DNA of 16,645 bases. Source: Candidatus Rokuibacteriota bacterium (lineage in GTDB: Bacteria > Methylomirabilota > Methylomirabilia > Rokubacteriales > CSP1-6). Of the stretch, positions 15,101-16,645 are shown in pieces; position 1 is the stretch's first letter; each line of letters opens with the position of its first letter. A program made the translations under genes and the position numbers. A model generated the notes under the pieces. That model worked only from the letters and a program-made list of their open reading frames with translations, was not told the DNA's origin and did not search any database. Where the stretch lies: positions 1 to 16,645 of the forward strand of contig JACQCL010000228.1 of the NCBI GenBank assembly GCA_016201645.1, written 5' to 3'.

Positions 15101-16600
15101 ATGGCCATTCCGAAGGTGATGGGGATCGAAACCGAGTACGGCATCACGGTCAAGAATCAGCCGGACTTCAACCCGATCCTCTCCTCGCTGCTCCTCATCA
15201 ACAGCTACGAGACGTATCGCGCCTCGCGCATCCGGTGGGACTACGAGGCCGAGAGCCCCCTCCGCGATGCCCGGGGCTTCGAATACATGGAGGAAAAGGA
15301 CGTTCCCTCCAAGGAAGAATCCCGCCTCATCAACCTGATCCTCTCCAACGGGGCTCGGTTCTACGTGGACCACGCCCATCCCGAGTACTCCTCCCCCGAG
15401 TGCACCAACCCGCGTGATCTCGTCATCTGGGACAAGGCCGGCGAGCGGATCTTGAATCTCTCCCGGAGCCGCGCCGAGGCGGTCTCGCCTCCCGAGCAAC
15501 GGATCCTCATCTACAAGAACAACACCGACTCCAAGGGCAATTCGTACGGCACGCACGAAAACTACCTCATGGACCGGAAAGTACCCTTCGCCCGGATCGT
15601 CCAGCACCTGATGCCATTCCTGGTCACGCGGCAGATCTTCACCGGGTCCGGAAAAGTGGGGGCGGAGAACAACACCGAAGCGTGCGACTACCAGATCTCC
15701 CAGCGGGCAGATTTCCTCGAAACCGAGGTCGGGCTGGAAACCATGCATAGCCGGCCGATCATCAACACCCGAGACGAGCCTCACGCCGATCCAGAGAAGT
15801 ACCGGCGCCTCCACGTGATCGTGGGAGACGCCAACATGTGCGAAGTGGCCACCTACCTCAAGGTCGGCACGATGGCCATTGTGCTCAGCATGGTCGAGGA
15901 CGACTTCATTGACCGCGACCTCTCGCTCGAGAGCCCGGTCCTCGCCTACCGGAAGGTGTCGCGAGACCTGACCTGTCGCGAACCGATCCGGCTCAAGGAC
16001 GGCCGCACGCTCACCGCCGTAGAAGTCCAGCAGCAGTTCCTCGAGCTGGCCCACCGGTACTACCGCGACCGGGAGGAGGACCCGTGGGTCGGCGACATGC
16101 TCGGCCAGTGGGAATCCGTCCTGAACCGCCTCGCGGAGGATCCCATGACGCTCTCCCGGGAGCTGGATTGGGTCGTCAAGCGCGAGCTGATCGAGAACTA
16201 CATCGCCAAACACGGGCTTGCCTGGAACGACTCCCGGGTGGCGATGATTGACCTCCAGTACCACGACATCCGCCCCGGCAAGGGCCTCTACAGCAAGCTC
16301 GAGGAGTCGGAGGCCGTGGACCGCGTCGTCACGGACGACGAAGTGTCCAAGGCCATCTACGATCCCCCCAAGGATACCCGCGCCTATTTCAGGGGGCTGT
16401 GCCTGCAGAAATACTCGGAAGAGATCGTTTCGGCATCCTGGGATTCAGTGATCTTCGACCTGAAGGAGGGGCCGCTGAAGAAGATCTTCATGCTGGAACC
16501 GCTCCGGGGCACGGAAGCCCACGTGCGGCAGCTCCTCAACGAATCCCCGACGGCTGCCGACCTGCTGCAAAATATCTCTCGCCCGAGCTTCGGCGTCTAG
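15101..16600 (+). CDS. dop: Depupylase/Pup deamidase Dop
   Basis: A 499-residue member of the Dop/PafA family. Dop converts the C-terminal Gln of Pup to Glu and cleaves Pup from tagged proteins. The N-terminus (MGIETEYGI) carries the Glu residues that bind Mg-ATP; RWDYEAESPLRDARGF, then YVDHAHPEYSSPEC with the catalytic Asp (D90 here), YKNNTDSKGNSYGTHENYLM and INTRDEPHADPEKYRRLHVI follow, all strongly like mycobacterial Dop. Length near 500 and the Dop-like N-terminus separate it from the ligase PafA (about 450-480). The segment between ARGF and LSNGARFYVDH, where Dop carries a regulatory loop, appears slightly shorter than in mycobacteria. The ATG at 15101 has GAGGGG three bases upstream; a TTG at 15080 would add seven residues. 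No pafA lies within the window. Confidence 0.96.
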   Translation: MAIPKVMGIETEYGITVKNQPDFNPILSSLLLINSYETYRASRIRWDYEAESPLRDARGFEYMEEKDVPSKEESRLINLILSNGARFYVDHAHPEYSSPECTNPRDLVIWDKAGERILNLSRSRAEAVSPPEQRILIYKNNTDSKGNSYGTHENYLMDRKVPFARIVQHLMPFLVTRQIFTGSGKVGAENNTEACDYQISQRADFLETEVGLETMHSRPIINTRDEPHADPEKYRRLHVIVGDANMCEVATYLKVGTMAIVLSMVEDDFIDRDLSLESPVLAYRKVSRDLTCREPIRLKDGRTLTAVEVQQQFLELAHRYYRDREEDPWVGDMLGQWESVLNRLAEDPMTLSRELDWVVKRELIENYIAKHGLAWNDSRVAMIDLQYHDIRPGKGLYSKLEESEAVDRVVTDDEVSKAIYDPPKDTRAYFRGLCLQKYSEEIVSASWDSVIFDLKEGPLKKIFMLEPLRGTEAHVRQLLNESPTAADLLQNISRPSFGV

Positions 16601-16601
16601 C

Positions 16602-16618
16602 GGCCGCCCGCGGCGGCC
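16602..16618. repeat. G/C hairpin between dop and the next gene
   Basis: GGCCGCC (16602-16608), CGC, GGCGGCC (16612-16618) form a perfect 7-bp stem with a three-base loop, starting one base after the dop stop codon. No T-tract follows, so it is not an intrinsic terminator. It could act as a processing or stability element between the two messages. Confidence 0.55.
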
Positions 16619-16634
16619 CGATGCGAGCGGGAAC

Positions 16635-16645
16635 ATGACAGACGA
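16635..16645 (+). CDS. Start of a further proteasome-operon gene, probably pup or prcB (cut by the window edge)
   Basis: An ATG at 16635 follows the dop stop by 34 bases and encodes MTD before the window ends. In most Pup-proteasome loci dop is followed by pup and then the 20S beta and alpha subunits, so this is probably pup, or prcB if pup is elsewhere. A purine-rich GAGCGGGAA precedes it. An alternative ATG at 16621 hits a stop after five codons. Identity comes from context only. Confidence 0.4.

Overview
The window reads as a piece of chromosome from a high-GC, diderm (Gram-negative-type) bacterium that carries a Pup-proteasome system. The proteasome ATPase (ARC/Mpa) and the depupylase Dop lie on the right. 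A large AsmA/TamB-like envelope protein in the middle argues for an outer membrane. Outside Actinobacteria, that combination is known from lineages such as NC10/Methylomirabilota (including Rokubacteria) and Nitrospirota. Rokubacteria-like is my best guess, inferred from gene content and base composition only.

Layout, left to right. (1) 1-1353, minus strand: yebC, then ruvC, then the first codons of ruvA, a classic order that probably continues to ruvB beyond the left edge. ruvC has no ATG/GTG/TTG start that keeps its first catalytic Asp; a CTG overlapping the end of yebC is the best candidate. A spacer with two strong palindromes precedes yebC. (2) 1465-2457, minus: a double-hotdog acyl-CoA thioesterase. 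(3) 2509-3096, minus: a small, more AT-rich toxin-antitoxin module, RelE/ParE-like toxin first and Phd/YefM-like antitoxin second, with its own sigma70-type promoter. (4) 3126-12830, minus: six tightly packed genes, in transcription order two family-5 solute-binding proteins, an Atg22/UMF1-like MFS protein, a 1166-residue AsmA-like protein, and the permeases DppB and DppC. Four of the five junctions overlap or lie within 15 bases. A promoter before the first gene places the transcript start almost on the ATG. No ABC ATPase gene is present. (5) 12831-13196: a divergent intergenic region with a second strong promoter facing right. (6) 13197-16645, plus: arc, dop and the first bases of another gene that is probably pup or prcB.

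How the genes work together: ARC unfolds pupylated proteins and feeds them to the 20S proteasome, while Dop deamidates Pup and removes it from substrates. The most interesting unannotated signal is between arc and dop. An 11-pair G/C-rich stem followed by six T looks like an intrinsic terminator, and it competes with an 8-bp hairpin that overlaps the arc stop codon, an arrangement resembling an attenuator that could set dop (and downstream pup/prc) expression relative to arc. No tRNA, rRNA, CRISPR array or insertion sequence was recognised.
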